NCBI GenBank assembly: GCA_041395905.1
Contig: JAWKZP010000002.1
Span: 434,001 to 498,000 of the forward strand
Length of the DNA: 64,000 nt
Direction: 5' to 3'
DNA from: UBA7803 sp041395905
GTDB lineage: Bacteria; Pseudomonadota; Gammaproteobacteria; Pseudomonadales; Azotimanducaceae
In this document: piece after piece, positions 8,547-17,812 of the stretch
Layout: the number at the start of each line of letters is the position of its first letter
How positions within the stretch are numbered: the first letter of the stretch is position 1
Position numbers and translations under genes: made by a program
The notes under the pieces: model-generated
Database searches by the model: none
Seen by the model: the letters and a program-made list of their open reading frames with translations, nothing else
Told to the model about the DNA's origin: nothing

Positions 8547-9212
8547 TCAAGCTCCTGCGTAGCGCTGCCTGAGCCCGGCATACAGCTGCGCGGGTACGTC
8601 GTCGGGGTCGCAGGACAGGCCGGCCAGAATCTCCACCAGGTGCTGGTTGTCCTCCCTGCCCGACCAGACCTTGCGATACTCGCCGGTTTTGTAGCCGTGA
8701 TCCTGGCGGAAGTTGTTGAGCACGTTCTTGCCCACATACAGCCGGAACAGCTCGGGCAGCGGCAGCGGCAGCGTCCGCAGCACCTCCACGAACGCGTCCG
8801 TGGCAAACGCCCGCGTCACCAGAGTCTGTCGAGCCAGCTCTTCCACGGCCAGGCGGAAGCGCTCGCCCTGCTCGGCTTCATCCGAGCCTTGCGGGGCATC
8901 CGCGACGGTGCGCAGCGCCGTCGCGACATCGTCGCCCAGGGCGTCGGTGCGCAGCAGGTCGCTGAGCCCGAAATGCCAGATGTCCACGACTTCGAGTTTG
9001 ACCTGATCGAGATCCGGCCGCTGGTGCTTCCACCACTTCCAGCCGAAATGGTCCAGCAGCTCCGCGCACTCCACCCAGACCGCCCGATAGTAGGCATAGC
9101 CCTGCTCGCGCCAGAGCGAGTGCACGTGACGGTTGTGCTGGTCCTGCATCTCCGCCATGGTCCCGAGCATGGCAAGCGCCTGACGCTGCGCTTCGGTGTG
9201 TTTCGTCGCCAC
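8547..9212 (-). CDS. Dimeric (all-alpha) dUTPase
   Basis: A 221-residue all-helical dUTPase of the MazG-related superfamily, not the trimeric beta-fold Dut. The diagnostic block is ECAELLDHFGWKWWK, then a segment with VKLEVVDIWHFG, giving the acidic metal ligands E48, E51, E74 and D77. Enzymes of this type hydrolyse dUTP, and often dUDP, to dUMP to keep uracil out of DNA. The gene converges with the macrodomain gene, with 39 bases between stops. Confidence 0.8.
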   Translation of the reverse strand: MATKHTEAQRQALAMLGTMAEMQDQHNRHVHSLWREQGYAYYRAVWVECAELLDHFGWKWWKHQRPDLDQVKLEVVDIWHFGLSDLLRTDALGDDVATALRTVADAPQGSDEAEQGERFRLAVEELARQTLVTRAFATDAFVEVLRTLPLPLPELFRLYVGKNVLNNFRQDHGYKTGEYRKVWSGREDNQHLVEILAGLSCDPDDVPAQLYAGLRQRYAGA

Positions 9213-9281
9213 TGTGTTCGAGCTCCTCAGACGCCGCTGCGGTCGGGTTGCGGCGGCGAATTATGGGGTATTCTTGCCGCC

Positions 9282-10289
9282 ATGGCCAAAATGCTGGCAA
9301 CCGCGCTCGTCATGCACCCGGTGGTGTGCGACGAGCTCATGCGCGACGACCACTTCGAGCAGCTCGAACGGGTGGTCGCGCTGCATTCGCGCGTTCCGTT
9401 CCAGAATTTCCGCGCCATGGAGCCGTTGCTCGCGCGCCTCGAGGTGCTCATCACGAGCTGGGGCTGCCCGCCCATCGACGGCGCCCTGGTGGACCGGATG
9501 CCGCGGCTCAAGCTCATCGCGCACCTGGCCGGCAGCGTCAAAGGCTTTCTCGACGATGCCGTCTGGCGCCGCGGCATTCTGGTGACCAACGCGGTGGCCG
9601 CCAACGCCGTGCCGGTGGCCGAGTTCACGCTGGCGGCCATTCTGTTCGCGAACAAGCGCGTGCTGCAGCTCAACCGCTTCTACGTGACCCAGCGCGAGAA
9701 CCGCGCGCCCTGGACGCGCGAGGCGCCCGACGTGGGCAACTACCGCAAAACCGTGGGCATCGTCGGCGCGTCCCACGTGGGCCGGCTGGTGATCTCCCAT
9801 CTCAAGCGGTTCGACCTGCGGGTGCTGCTCTACGATCCGTTCGTGACCTCGCTCGGGGCGCGGGACCTGGGGGTCAGCAAGGTCTCTCTGTCGGACCTGC
9901 TCAGCGACTCCGACGTGGTGTCCCTGCACCCGCCGCTGCTGCCCGAAACCCGCCACATGATCGGAACGCGGGAGCTGGCGCTGATGCGCGACGGCGCGAC
10001 ACTCATCAACACCGCCCGCGGGGGGCTTATCGACCAGGCGGCCCTGGTTCGTGAACTCGAACGCGGCCGCCTGTTCGCGTTCCTGGATACCACCGAACCG
10101 GACGTGCTGCCGCCCGAGTCGCGGCTGTTCGATCTGCCCAACGTGTTCCTGACGCCGCACATCACGGGCTCGCTCGGGCGGGAAACGGAGCGCCTGAGCG
10201 ACTACATCGTCGCCGAGGTGGACCGCTTCGCGCGCGGGGCGGCACTGAAGCATCTCGTGCGCCGCGAGCACCTGCCGCGCCTGGCGTGA
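9282..10289 (+). CDS. D-2-hydroxyacid dehydrogenase, NAD(P)-dependent
   Basis: A 335-residue member of the D-isomer-specific 2-hydroxyacid dehydrogenase family. The catalytic triad is visible as R246 (TARGG), E272 (TTEPD) and H293 (TPHITGS). The Rossmann loop at 162-167 reads GASHVG instead of the usual GxGxxG, a mild departure that should still bind NAD(P). Substrates of relatives include 2-hydroxy and 2-keto acids such as glyoxylate, hydroxypyruvate and phosphoglycerate; none can be assigned here. The start was placed at the ATG where similarity begins, although the frame is open further upstream opposite the dUTPase gene. It is divergent from the dUTPase gene. Confidence 0.85.
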   Translation: MAKMLATALVMHPVVCDELMRDDHFEQLERVVALHSRVPFQNFRAMEPLLARLEVLITSWGCPPIDGALVDRMPRLKLIAHLAGSVKGFLDDAVWRRGILVTNAVAANAVPVAEFTLAAILFANKRVLQLNRFYVTQRENRAPWTREAPDVGNYRKTVGIVGASHVGRLVISHLKRFDLRVLLYDPFVTSLGARDLGVSKVSLSDLLSDSDVVSLHPPLLPETRHMIGTRELALMRDGATLINTARGGLIDQAALVRELERGRLFAFLDTTEPDVLPPESRLFDLPNVFLTPHITGSLGRETERLSDYIVAEVDRFARGAALKHLVRREHLPRLA

Positions 10290-10431
10290 CCGCCGGTTCC
10301 CTTGCGGGGCCCTGACCACCCCGGTAGATTGGACCGGCAAAGGCCGGCGGCCCTGCCGCTGCAGCGAAGCCTGGAACAGCACCCGGCACAGTGCCTGAAG
10401 CAACGCAAGTCGGTACGAGGGGGAAGTACGC

Positions 10432-11637
10432 ATGGATCTGTCCTACGGTCCGGAATACGAGGCGTTTCGCAGCGAGGTGCGCAGCTTCCTCGCACGCCAT
10501 CGCGACGAGGCTCCGCGCGGCGAGGGAATGCGCTCCGAAAAGGCGCTGAGCTGGCAGCGGCAGCTGATCGAGCACGGCTACGCCGCCCGCACGATCCCGA
10601 AGGAGTACGGCGGCCACGGCGGGGAACCGGACATACTCAAGTCCCGGATCATCGCCGAGGAGTTCGCCGAAGCGCGGGTGAGCCAGGGTCTCGGCGGCCA
10701 GGGCATCTCCATGCTCGTGCCGATGCTGCTGGAAATGGGCACGGAGCAGCAGAAGCAGCAGTTCATCGCCCCGACCCTGCGCGGCGAGATGATCTGGTGC
10801 CAGGGCTACTCCGAGCCCGGCGCCGGCAGCGATCTGGCGAGCCTGCGCACCAGCGCGGTGCTCGACGGCGACGAGTGGGTGGTCAACGGCCAGAAAATCT
10901 GGACCAGCACCGCCCATCTGGCCGACTGGATCTTCTGCCTGGTGCGCACCGAACCCGAGGCACCCAAGCACCAGGGCATCTCGTTCCTGCTGTTCCGCAT
11001 GGACACGCCGGGCATCGAGGTCAGGCCGCTCGTGGACATGACCGGAGTCGCCAATTTCAACGAGGTGTTCTTCACGAACGTGCGCGTGCCGAAGGATCAG
11101 ATCGTCGGCAAGCGCGGTGAGGGCTGGCTGGTCGCCAACGCCATCCTCGGCCACGAGCGCGACTCGCTGGGCAACCCCAACGCGACCCTGCAGCGTCTGA
11201 ACGCGCTCGTCGAGCTCATGCAGACGGAAACCATCGACGGCCAGCGGCTCATCGACCACCCCACCTATCGGGACCGTCTCATGCGCCTGCAGGGCCGGGT
11301 TATGGCGCTGCGCTTCAACGACATGCGCATCCTGTCGGCACGGCTCAACAATGCCGACGCGAAGCTGGCGCGCATGATCGTGAAGCTCCAGGGCACCGAG
11401 CTGCGCCACGAGCTGGAGGGCATGGCCGTCGACATCATGGGCGAGCTCGGGCTCGCCTACGGCGACAACCCGTACCTGCGCGACTACGGCAGCTGGCAGA
11501 GCCAGTACATGTTCTTCCTCGGCCTCATCATCGGCGGAGGCACGTCGCAGATTCAGAAAAACATCATCAGCGAGCGCGGCCTGGGCATGCCCAAGGAACC
11601 CAAGTTCGAGCCCGCCCGCGCCGGCAAGGGGAGCTGA
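10432..11637 (+). CDS. Acyl-CoA dehydrogenase (first subunit of a pair)
   Basis: A 401-residue FAD-dependent acyl-CoA dehydrogenase. It has the flavin-binding block around YSEPGAGSDLASL and NGQKIWTS, and the C-terminal helical domain ending with GGGTSQIQKNIISER. It oxidises acyl-CoA to trans-2-enoyl-CoA and passes electrons to ETF. It is followed after two bases by a second, shorter and divergent acyl-CoA dehydrogenase. This pairing is typical of heteromeric enzymes used for branched or steroid side-chain CoA esters, so heteromer formation is inferred. A GAGGGGGAA ribosome-binding site precedes the ATG. Confidence 0.92.
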   Translation: MDLSYGPEYEAFRSEVRSFLARHRDEAPRGEGMRSEKALSWQRQLIEHGYAARTIPKEYGGHGGEPDILKSRIIAEEFAEARVSQGLGGQGISMLVPMLLEMGTEQQKQQFIAPTLRGEMIWCQGYSEPGAGSDLASLRTSAVLDGDEWVVNGQKIWTSTAHLADWIFCLVRTEPEAPKHQGISFLLFRMDTPGIEVRPLVDMTGVANFNEVFFTNVRVPKDQIVGKRGEGWLVANAILGHERDSLGNPNATLQRLNALVELMQTETIDGQRLIDHPTYRDRLMRLQGRVMALRFNDMRILSARLNNADAKLARMIVKLQGTELRHELEGMAVDIMGELGLAYGDNPYLRDYGSWQSQYMFFLGLIIGGGTSQIQKNIISERGLGMPKEPKFEPARAGKGS

Positions 11638-11639
11638 GC

Positions 11640-12719
11640 ATGGAATTCGGACTATCCGAAGAGCAGGTACTGCTGCAGGACAACGTCAACCGCTTCCTCA
11701 AAGATCGAGTGCCGCTGGAGCGCGTGCGTCGCTTCGCTGAAGACCGGAACGACGCGGAAATCTGGCAGGGCCTGGCGGAGCTCGGCATACCTGCGCTGCT
11801 GGTCCCGGAAAGTGCCGGCGGCGTGGGCCTGACCTGTCTCGATGCCGCGCTGGTGGCCGAGTGCCTGGGCAATCACGTGACGCCGGCTCCGTTTCTCGGC
11901 ACTGCCGTGCTCGCGCCGCTGGCGATCCGCTATGCCGGCCGCAGCGAAGACGGCCAGTGGTCAGAGCTGCTGGCCGCCATCGCCAGCGGCGGCACGCGGA
12001 TCGGCGCGGCGCTGGGCGAGGCGGTCGCGGCGCGCATGGACGCCGGCGTGCGCGGCGACGGCAGGACGCTCGACGGCAAGGCACTGTTCGCACTGGACTA
12101 CCCTGCGGATCAGTACCTGGTCGCGGACAGCGCCCGGCGCCTGTATCTGGTAGCCGCAGACGCAAGCGGGCTCAGCCATCGCGCGCTCACCACCATCGAC
12201 CGTACCCGTCCCACCGGCGAGCTCTGCTTCTCCGGCACCCCCGCGACGCTGCTCAGCGAGGACCCGGAGGTACTGGCGAAGGTTCTCGACGCCGGCCGGG
12301 TGATGCTGGCTGCGGACACCCTGGGCGCGGCTCAGAGCATGCTCGACCAGGCCGTGGCCTATGCCAAGGAGCGCGAGCAGTTCAACCGCCCCATCGGCTC
12401 GTTTCAGGCGGTCAAACACATGTGTGCCGAGATGGCCGCGGAGCTGGAACCGTGCCGCGCCATGATCTGGTACGCGGGCCATGCGCTGGACGCAGTGCCC
12501 GAGGAAGCACGCCTCACCGCCTGTCACAGCAAGGCACATCTGGCGGAGGTCGGAAAGTTCATCGCCAAGACCGCCACCGAGGTACATGGCGGCATGGGTT
12601 TCACCGACCTGCTCGGGCTGCACTACTGGTTCAAGCGCATCGGCTTCAATCGGCAGATGCTGGGCGCGCCCGAGCTGGTGCGGGAAGAAGCCGCACGTCT
12701 GCAGAACCTGGTGGCCTGA
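11640..12719 (+). CDS. Acyl-CoA dehydrogenase (second subunit of a pair)
   Basis: A 359-residue acyl-CoA dehydrogenase homologue, shorter than its upstream neighbour. The N-terminal helical domain (FGLSEEQ) and C-terminal domain (QFNRPIGSFQAVKH, HGGMGFTD) are clear. The middle flavin-binding beta-domain is divergent and lacks the usual YSEPGAGSD-type block. This split of conserved features between neighbours is what is seen in alpha2beta2 acyl-CoA dehydrogenases, where the FAD site is shared across subunits. Start and upstream stop are separated by two bases, implying coupled translation. The lon gene begins 17 bases downstream. Confidence 0.9.
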   Translation: MEFGLSEEQVLLQDNVNRFLKDRVPLERVRRFAEDRNDAEIWQGLAELGIPALLVPESAGGVGLTCLDAALVAECLGNHVTPAPFLGTAVLAPLAIRYAGRSEDGQWSELLAAIASGGTRIGAALGEAVAARMDAGVRGDGRTLDGKALFALDYPADQYLVADSARRLYLVAADASGLSHRALTTIDRTRPTGELCFSGTPATLLSEDPEVLAKVLDAGRVMLAADTLGAAQSMLDQAVAYAKEREQFNRPIGSFQAVKHMCAEMAAELEPCRAMIWYAGHALDAVPEEARLTACHSKAHLAEVGKFIAKTATEVHGGMGFTDLLGLHYWFKRIGFNRQMLGAPELVREEAARLQNLVA

Positions 12720-12736
12720 ATGCACTCTAACCCTGC

Positions 12737-15082
12737 ATGCGAGAGCTCGTGACCAGCAAGCAATCGCCGACGCTGCCGGTTCTGCCGCTGAAGAACATCG
12801 TCGTGTACCCGAGCGTGGTGGCGCCCCTGGCTGTGGGCCGGGTGATGTCGCTTGCGGCCGTCAATGCCGCCATGGCTCACGGCCGCGAGCTGGTCTGCGT
12901 CGCCCAGCGCGACGGCGACGTGGAGCGCCCCGAGCGCGATGGTCTCTACGACGTCGGCACCGTAGCCAGCATCAGCCGCATCGAGAAGCGAGAGCGTGGC
13001 GCCCAGGTCATCGTGCAGGGGCTGCGCCGCGTGCGCCTGCTCGACGCCAGCTGGCATGACGACTACCTCGAGGTGACGACGGAAGCGTTGCCGCAGCTGA
13101 GCATGGGCGAGGCGCCCGATGATGCTGCGGCGATCACTGCGCTGGTACGGGAGAACCTGAACCTGGCGCAGCGCATCGCGCTGCTGTTCGACCAGGACAA
13201 CGGCGAGCAGATCTATCAGCAGCTGGTGGGCTCGCTCAAGGATCCGATCACCCAGATGTACCGCATCGCCTCGCTAGCGAATCTCGACCTGAATCAGGAA
13301 CAGGCGGTGCTCGAGTGCAACTCGACCCTGGCGCTCATGGAGCAGCTGCACGAGGTGCTGCAGCACGAGCTGCAGGTCACCAATCTGCGCCGCCAGATTG
13401 CCGAGCAGGCACGCGACGACATCGAGCAGCAGCAACGCGAGCACCTGCTGCGCCAACAGAAGCGGGCGATCGAGCAGGCGCTCGGCGAGGGCGAAGACGA
13501 AGAGGACATCCGCGAGCTCAAGGCCGAGCTCGATGCGGCCGGGCTGCCCGAGCCCGTGCAGAAGGAAGTCGACCGGGAGCTGCGGCGCCTGGCCCGCATG
13601 TCCGCCAACGCCGCCGACTACCAGGTGGCCCGCGCCTACCTCGAGCTCGTGGCCGAGCTGCCCTGGCACCAGCACACGGAAGACGAGCTCGATCTCGCGC
13701 ACGCGACCGAGGTGCTCGACACCGATCACTACGGCCTGCAGGAGATCAAGGAACGGATCCTCGAATCGCTGGCCGTGCTCAAGCTGAACCCGCAAGCCAA
13801 GGCGCCGATTCTGTGCCTCGTGGGACCACCCGGCGTCGGCAAGACGTCCCTGGGACAGTCCATCGCCCGGGCCATGGGGCGCAAGTTCGAGCGCCTGAGC
13901 CTGGGCGGTCTGCACGACGAGGCCGAGCTGCGCGGTCACCGACGTACCTACATCGGCGCGATGCCGGGGCGCATCATTCAGGCGATGCGCCGCGCCGGCG
14001 TGATGAACCCCGTGCTCATGCTCGACGAGCTCGACAAGCTCGGGCGCGACTTTCGGGGCGACCCGTCCGCGGCGCTGATGGAGATACTCGATCCCGCGCA
14101 GAACCGCGAGTTCCGCGACAACTACCTGAACCTGCCCTACGACCTGTCGAAGGTGTTCTTCATCACCACTGCCAACACCCTCGAAGGCATCTCGCGGCCG
14201 CTTCTCGACCGCATGGAAGTGCTGGAGCTGACCGGCTACAGCGACGTGGAAAAGCGCGCCATCGCCCGCCAGTACCTGATTCCACGCCAGCGCGAAGAGG
14301 CCGGTCTCGAGCCCGAGCAGCTCGAGATCGACGACGCCGCGCTCACCGAGCTGATCCGACGCTACACGCGCGAAGCCGGCGTACGCGAGCTCGAGCGGGT
14401 CATCGGCCGCCTGGCACGCAAGCGCGCCCGGCAGGTGGTGGAGTCGCAGCCGCTGGCAGCGAGCATCACGGTGGACCAGCTCGGTCCCATGCTGGGCCCG
14501 CCGCGCTTTCGCAGCGAGCGCTGGCGTGAGGCCCTGCCCGCGGGCGTGGCGGCCGGGCTGGCGTGGACCGAAGCCGGCGGCGACGTGCTCTACGTCGAGG
14601 CCACCTGCATTCAGAAGGACGAGAAGCTGACCCTCACCGGCCATCTCGGTCAGGTGATGCAGGAGTCGGCGCGGGCGGCGCGCAGCTGTCTGTGGTCCAT
14701 GGCGGACAGGCTGGACCTGGACCGCAAACGCATAGAGAAGCACGGCATCCATCTGCACGTCCCGGAAGGCGCGGTACCCAAGGACGGTCCGTCTGCGGGG
14801 GTGACCATGGCCACCGCCATGCTTTCGGCCTACCGCAACGAACCGATCCGTGCCGACCTCGCCATGACCGGTGAAATCACCCTCACCGGCGTCGTGCTGC
14901 CCGTCGGCGGCATCAAGGAAAAGGTCCTGGCGGCACACCGCAACGGTATGCATCACGTGATCCTGCCGAAGGACAACGAATCCGACCTGGAAAAGCTGCC
15001 CGATTCGGTGCGCGCCGAAATGCAGTTCACTCTGGTCGAGCGCCTCGAAGAGGTGTTCGCGGTCGCTTTCAGCTCAGGCTGA
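12737..15082 (+). CDS. lon: ATP-dependent Lon protease
   Basis: A 781-residue LonA-type AAA+ serine protease that degrades misfolded and regulatory proteins in the cytoplasm. The N-terminal LON domain begins at LPVLPLKNIVVYP. Walker A (GPPGVGKT) is at 363-370 and Walker B is MLDELDK. The proteolytic Ser-Lys dyad is S686 in PKDGPSAG and K729 in the GGIKEK segment. Length is normal for LonA. It starts 17 bases after an acyl-CoA dehydrogenase gene with no visible heat-shock promoter, so at least part of its transcription may come from that operon. The last 14 bases overlap the convergent pepF gene. Confidence 0.95.
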   Translation: MRELVTSKQSPTLPVLPLKNIVVYPSVVAPLAVGRVMSLAAVNAAMAHGRELVCVAQRDGDVERPERDGLYDVGTVASISRIEKRERGAQVIVQGLRRVRLLDASWHDDYLEVTTEALPQLSMGEAPDDAAAITALVRENLNLAQRIALLFDQDNGEQIYQQLVGSLKDPITQMYRIASLANLDLNQEQAVLECNSTLALMEQLHEVLQHELQVTNLRRQIAEQARDDIEQQQREHLLRQQKRAIEQALGEGEDEEDIRELKAELDAAGLPEPVQKEVDRELRRLARMSANAADYQVARAYLELVAELPWHQHTEDELDLAHATEVLDTDHYGLQEIKERILESLAVLKLNPQAKAPILCLVGPPGVGKTSLGQSIARAMGRKFERLSLGGLHDEAELRGHRRTYIGAMPGRIIQAMRRAGVMNPVLMLDELDKLGRDFRGDPSAALMEILDPAQNREFRDNYLNLPYDLSKVFFITTANTLEGISRPLLDRMEVLELTGYSDVEKRAIARQYLIPRQREEAGLEPEQLEIDDAALTELIRRYTREAGVRELERVIGRLARKRARQVVESQPLAASITVDQLGPMLGPPRFRSERWREALPAGVAAGLAWTEAGGDVLYVEATCIQKDEKLTLTGHLGQVMQESARAARSCLWSMADRLDLDRKRIEKHGIHLHVPEGAVPKDGPSAGVTMATAMLSAYRNEPIRADLAMTGEITLTGVVLPVGGIKEKVLAAHRNGMHHVILPKDNESDLEKLPDSVRAEMQFTLVERLEEVFAVAFSSG

Positions 15083-16904
15083 TTCCCGCCTCATCAAGGA
15101 GCGCCGCGAACGCGTCCACTCGCGGCGCCACAGCATCCAGGGACGCCCGCCAGAACTCGCCGCTGCCGAGATCCGCACTCAGGTGGTGCGCCGCCAGATC
15201 CTCCGCGCTCATGCGCCCGGTATCGCGAAGCAGCGCACGATAGCGTTGGAAAAAGCCCGCGCCGAAGCGATCGCGCGAGGCATAGACCCCCAGACTGAAC
15301 AGATACCCGAACAGGTACGGAAAGTTGTAGAAGCTCAACCCGGAGATGTAGAAGTGCAGCTTGCTGGCCCAGAACATGGGATCAGGCTCGGCCAGCACCT
15401 CTCCGTAGCAATTCTGCCAGGCTTCGCTCATCAGTCGCTTGAGCTCCGCCGGGCGCAGCGGCCGGGCATCCCGGGCGTCGTAGAAGCGGCGCTCGAACTC
15501 GAAGCGTGCCGGGATGTTCAGCACGAAGGCGATGAGCGCCGTCATGTCCTCCCAGGCCACGTCGATGCGCGTCTGCAGCGCCGCGGCGCGCCGCAGCATG
15601 GCGTCGCGCACCAGCGTCTCGCCGAAGGTACTGGCTGTTTCCGCCAGCGACATGCCGTAGCTGCGCTGCGCGTCCGGCAGGTCACGCATCACCCAGCTGT
15701 GGTAGGCGTGGCCGAGCTCGTGAGCCAGCGTGATCACATCGCTGGCACCACCGCTGTAGGTCATGTAGACGCGCGGAGTGCGCGAGCGCGGAAAGGTGGT
15801 GCAGTAAGCGCCTGGACGTTTGGCGTCGCCCACCGTGCCCTCCACCCAGCGTTCGGCGACCATGCGGCGCACGAACTCGCCCATCTCCGTGTCGATCTCG
15901 CCGTACGCCTCGGCGATGGTGTCCACCGCCGTGGCGAACGGAATCGGCTCGGCGCCGCCGCGCTCCAGCAGCGGGGCCGGGGCGCGGGAATCCCAGGGGC
16001 CGTAGCGCGGTTTGCGGTAGGCGGCCGCCTGCAGCGCTGCCGCCCGACGCGCCAGCGGCCGGTACTCTTCGGCTACCGCCAGCAGCGAGTCCAGCGTCTG
16101 CCGGCGCATGCGGTTCATGTGCACCGGAGCGTCGAGATAGTGCACGGGCCGCTGGCGGCTGCGGCGCCGGCACATCTCGAGACGCCAGCCGGCGATGGCA
16201 TTGATGGCTGCCGCGCAGCTCTCTTCGTGCTGCTCCCAGGCGCCGTTGATCGCCTGCCAGGCGTCATGGCGCACGGCTTCGTCGGCCGACTGCAGACGGC
16301 CGGCCGCCTGCGCAACGCCCATGCTGAGCCGCTCGTTGCCCTCGAGCACCTCGCAGCGCAGCGTTCCCGAGAGCTGGTCGTAAAGCGTGCCCCAGGCGTG
16401 AATGCCATCCTGGGACAGGCCGTTGACCAGGCTCTCTTCCGGCAACGGCAGCAGCTCGTGCCGGCGCTGCCGGGAATGGCGCACCAGGAACGCCGACGGT
16501 GCCACTTCCGGATCTGCCAGATAGGCATCGATGGTCGCGTCGTCGGCCAGGTCGCAGAACTGTGACAACGGCTCCACCAGATCAGCGAACCGCTTCTGGT
16601 AGGCCTGCAATCGCCCCTGCAGAGCCTGCGCGCCGTCATCGCGGCTGTCTACCGACAACCGGCAGCTGGCATAGACAGCAGGATTGCGCAGCAGCACGGC
16701 GGCCTGCTCGCGCAATCTGTAGATCTGCTGCGCCGCAGCCACCGGCTCGTCTCCGGATAGCGCCGCGTTGAGCGCTTCGATCCGATCCAGCACAGCCGTC
16801 AGCGCGTCCAGGTCGGCCTGCACGGCGTCGGCGTCGGGGCCCGGATACTCGCTGGAGAGATCCCAGGCGGGACCCTGCACGCGCCCCGCGACGGTTTGGT
16901 TCAT
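15069..16904 (-). CDS. M3-family zinc oligopeptidase, oligoendopeptidase F-like
   Basis: A 611-residue metallopeptidase of family M3. The zinc motif HELGH is at residues 395-399, in the context LAHELGHAYHS, and the third ligand region lies in the following LAETASTFGE segment. Length and the all-helical N-terminal part match the PepF branch, which hydrolyses short peptides in the cytoplasm. Pairing with Lon, which produces such peptides, makes functional sense but the two genes are convergent rather than co-transcribed. Their 3' ends overlap by 14 bases, so there is no room for a separate terminator. Confidence 0.88.
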   Translation of the reverse strand: MNQTVAGRVQGPAWDLSSEYPGPDADAVQADLDALTAVLDRIEALNAALSGDEPVAAAQQIYRLREQAAVLLRNPAVYASCRLSVDSRDDGAQALQGRLQAYQKRFADLVEPLSQFCDLADDATIDAYLADPEVAPSAFLVRHSRQRRHELLPLPEESLVNGLSQDGIHAWGTLYDQLSGTLRCEVLEGNERLSMGVAQAAGRLQSADEAVRHDAWQAINGAWEQHEESCAAAINAIAGWRLEMCRRRSRQRPVHYLDAPVHMNRMRRQTLDSLLAVAEEYRPLARRAAALQAAAYRKPRYGPWDSRAPAPLLERGGAEPIPFATAVDTIAEAYGEIDTEMGEFVRRMVAERWVEGTVGDAKRPGAYCTTFPRSRTPRVYMTYSGGASDVITLAHELGHAYHSWVMRDLPDAQRSYGMSLAETASTFGETLVRDAMLRRAAALQTRIDVAWEDMTALIAFVLNIPARFEFERRFYDARDARPLRPAELKRLMSEAWQNCYGEVLAEPDPMFWASKLHFYISGLSFYNFPYLFGYLFSLGVYASRDRFGAGFFQRYRALLRDTGRMSAEDLAAHHLSADLGSGEFWRASLDAVAPRVDAFAALLDEAGISLS

Positions 16905-16986
16905 GATTCTGCTCCGCGCTGCAGCACGCGCCCCGCTCCAGATCGCCAGACAGCCAGGCGAGTATTCGGCCCGCCGCGAACGGCTG

Positions 16987-17679
16987 TCAACCGGGCGGCA
17001 CGCGATAGCTCAGCGCATTGCCCTGCTTGCCGCACACCTCGATGGCCCCTGCCTGGCGCAGGCAGTACGCGAGCTTCTGCGCCACCCAGCGCGGCTCGTC
17101 CAGGGCGTCGGCCAGCTCCCGGGTGGTGAACTGCTCCGGCAGCGGGCGCTGCAGCAGCGTCAACAGATCGGCCGCACTGCGGATACGCACGCGCGTCAGC
17201 ACCTGGCACAGACGTCGCTGCACCACCACCCAGCCCTTGCGCCGCCAGGCCCGATCGGGCTCGAAGCGTCGGACCTCTTCCTCCTCCGTGAGCACCACCT
17301 CCAGCTCGAAGTTGGGATGGTCCAGCAGATGCGGGATGCTCACCAGCTCCCCTACCACGTGTGCAATGCGACCGCGCTTCGGCGAGCGCCGCCGGCTCTC
17401 GGCGCCGTCGGCGTCCACGGGCAGCTTGACGATGTGCTTGATGCCGGCGATAGGGTGCACCAGCACCACGCGGTGCTCCGGCAGCAGCGCCTCGAGCTTG
17501 CGCCGCATCTGCCCGAACCCGGCGGTCTGGATTTCGTAGAGCACGTCATCGGGGTGGCGCAGATCGGCGACATAGCTGCCGATCGGCACCTCCGCCTCGG
17601 CGCCGTCCGTATCGTAGACGGCTTTCAATGCCTGATGCAGGGGACCTTCGTTCAGCGTGCCGATGCTCACGGCCGCCAT
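16987..17679 (-). CDS. Uncharacterised protein, possible PD-(D/E)xK-like domain plus winged helix
   Basis: A 230-residue protein I do not recognise. The N-terminal half reads like a nuclease core: strand VPIGSYVADLR, strand VLYEIQT, helix FGQMRRKLEALL, strand HRVVLVHPI. This gives an acidic residue, then E-x-Q, then the helix-strand order of the PD-(D/E)xK fold, with glutamine where lysine is usual. The C-terminal 70 residues (LLQRPLPEQFTTRELADALD) look like a winged helix. The start ATG at 17679 is where conserved-looking sequence begins; upstream frame continuation overlaps the oppositely oriented 98-residue gene. The fold assignment is inference only. Confidence 0.6.
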   Translation of the reverse strand: MAAVSIGTLNEGPLHQALKAVYDTDGAEAEVPIGSYVADLRHPDDVLYEIQTAGFGQMRRKLEALLPEHRVVLVHPIAGIKHIVKLPVDADGAESRRRSPKRGRIAHVVGELVSIPHLLDHPNFELEVVLTEEEEVRRFEPDRAWRRKGWVVVQRRLCQVLTRVRIRSAADLLTLLQRPLPEQFTTRELADALDEPRWVAQKLAYCLRQAGAIEVCGKQGNALSYRVPPG

Positions 17680-17812
17680 TAGCACCCAGGGCGGCTGGCT
17701 TTGTCCAGCACGGGGCCTGTGCCATACTCGGCGGCCTCGCCGATGCCGTGACGGATCGGGGGCGAGAAGCGACATACGCGCAACAACGAGAGACACCCGA
17801 AGGGAGAGCAGC

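Noticed and set aside
8513..8558. Hairpin GCAGGAGC/GCTCCTGC between macrodomain and dUTPase genes as a terminator
   Set aside because: The second arm lies within the dUTPase coding end, the loop is 30 bases and no T-tract follows; it is too weak to call.
13274..14956. A 560-codon minus-strand frame inside lon
   Set aside because: Lon has all catalytic motifs on the plus strand; the antisense frame shows no motif or start signal.
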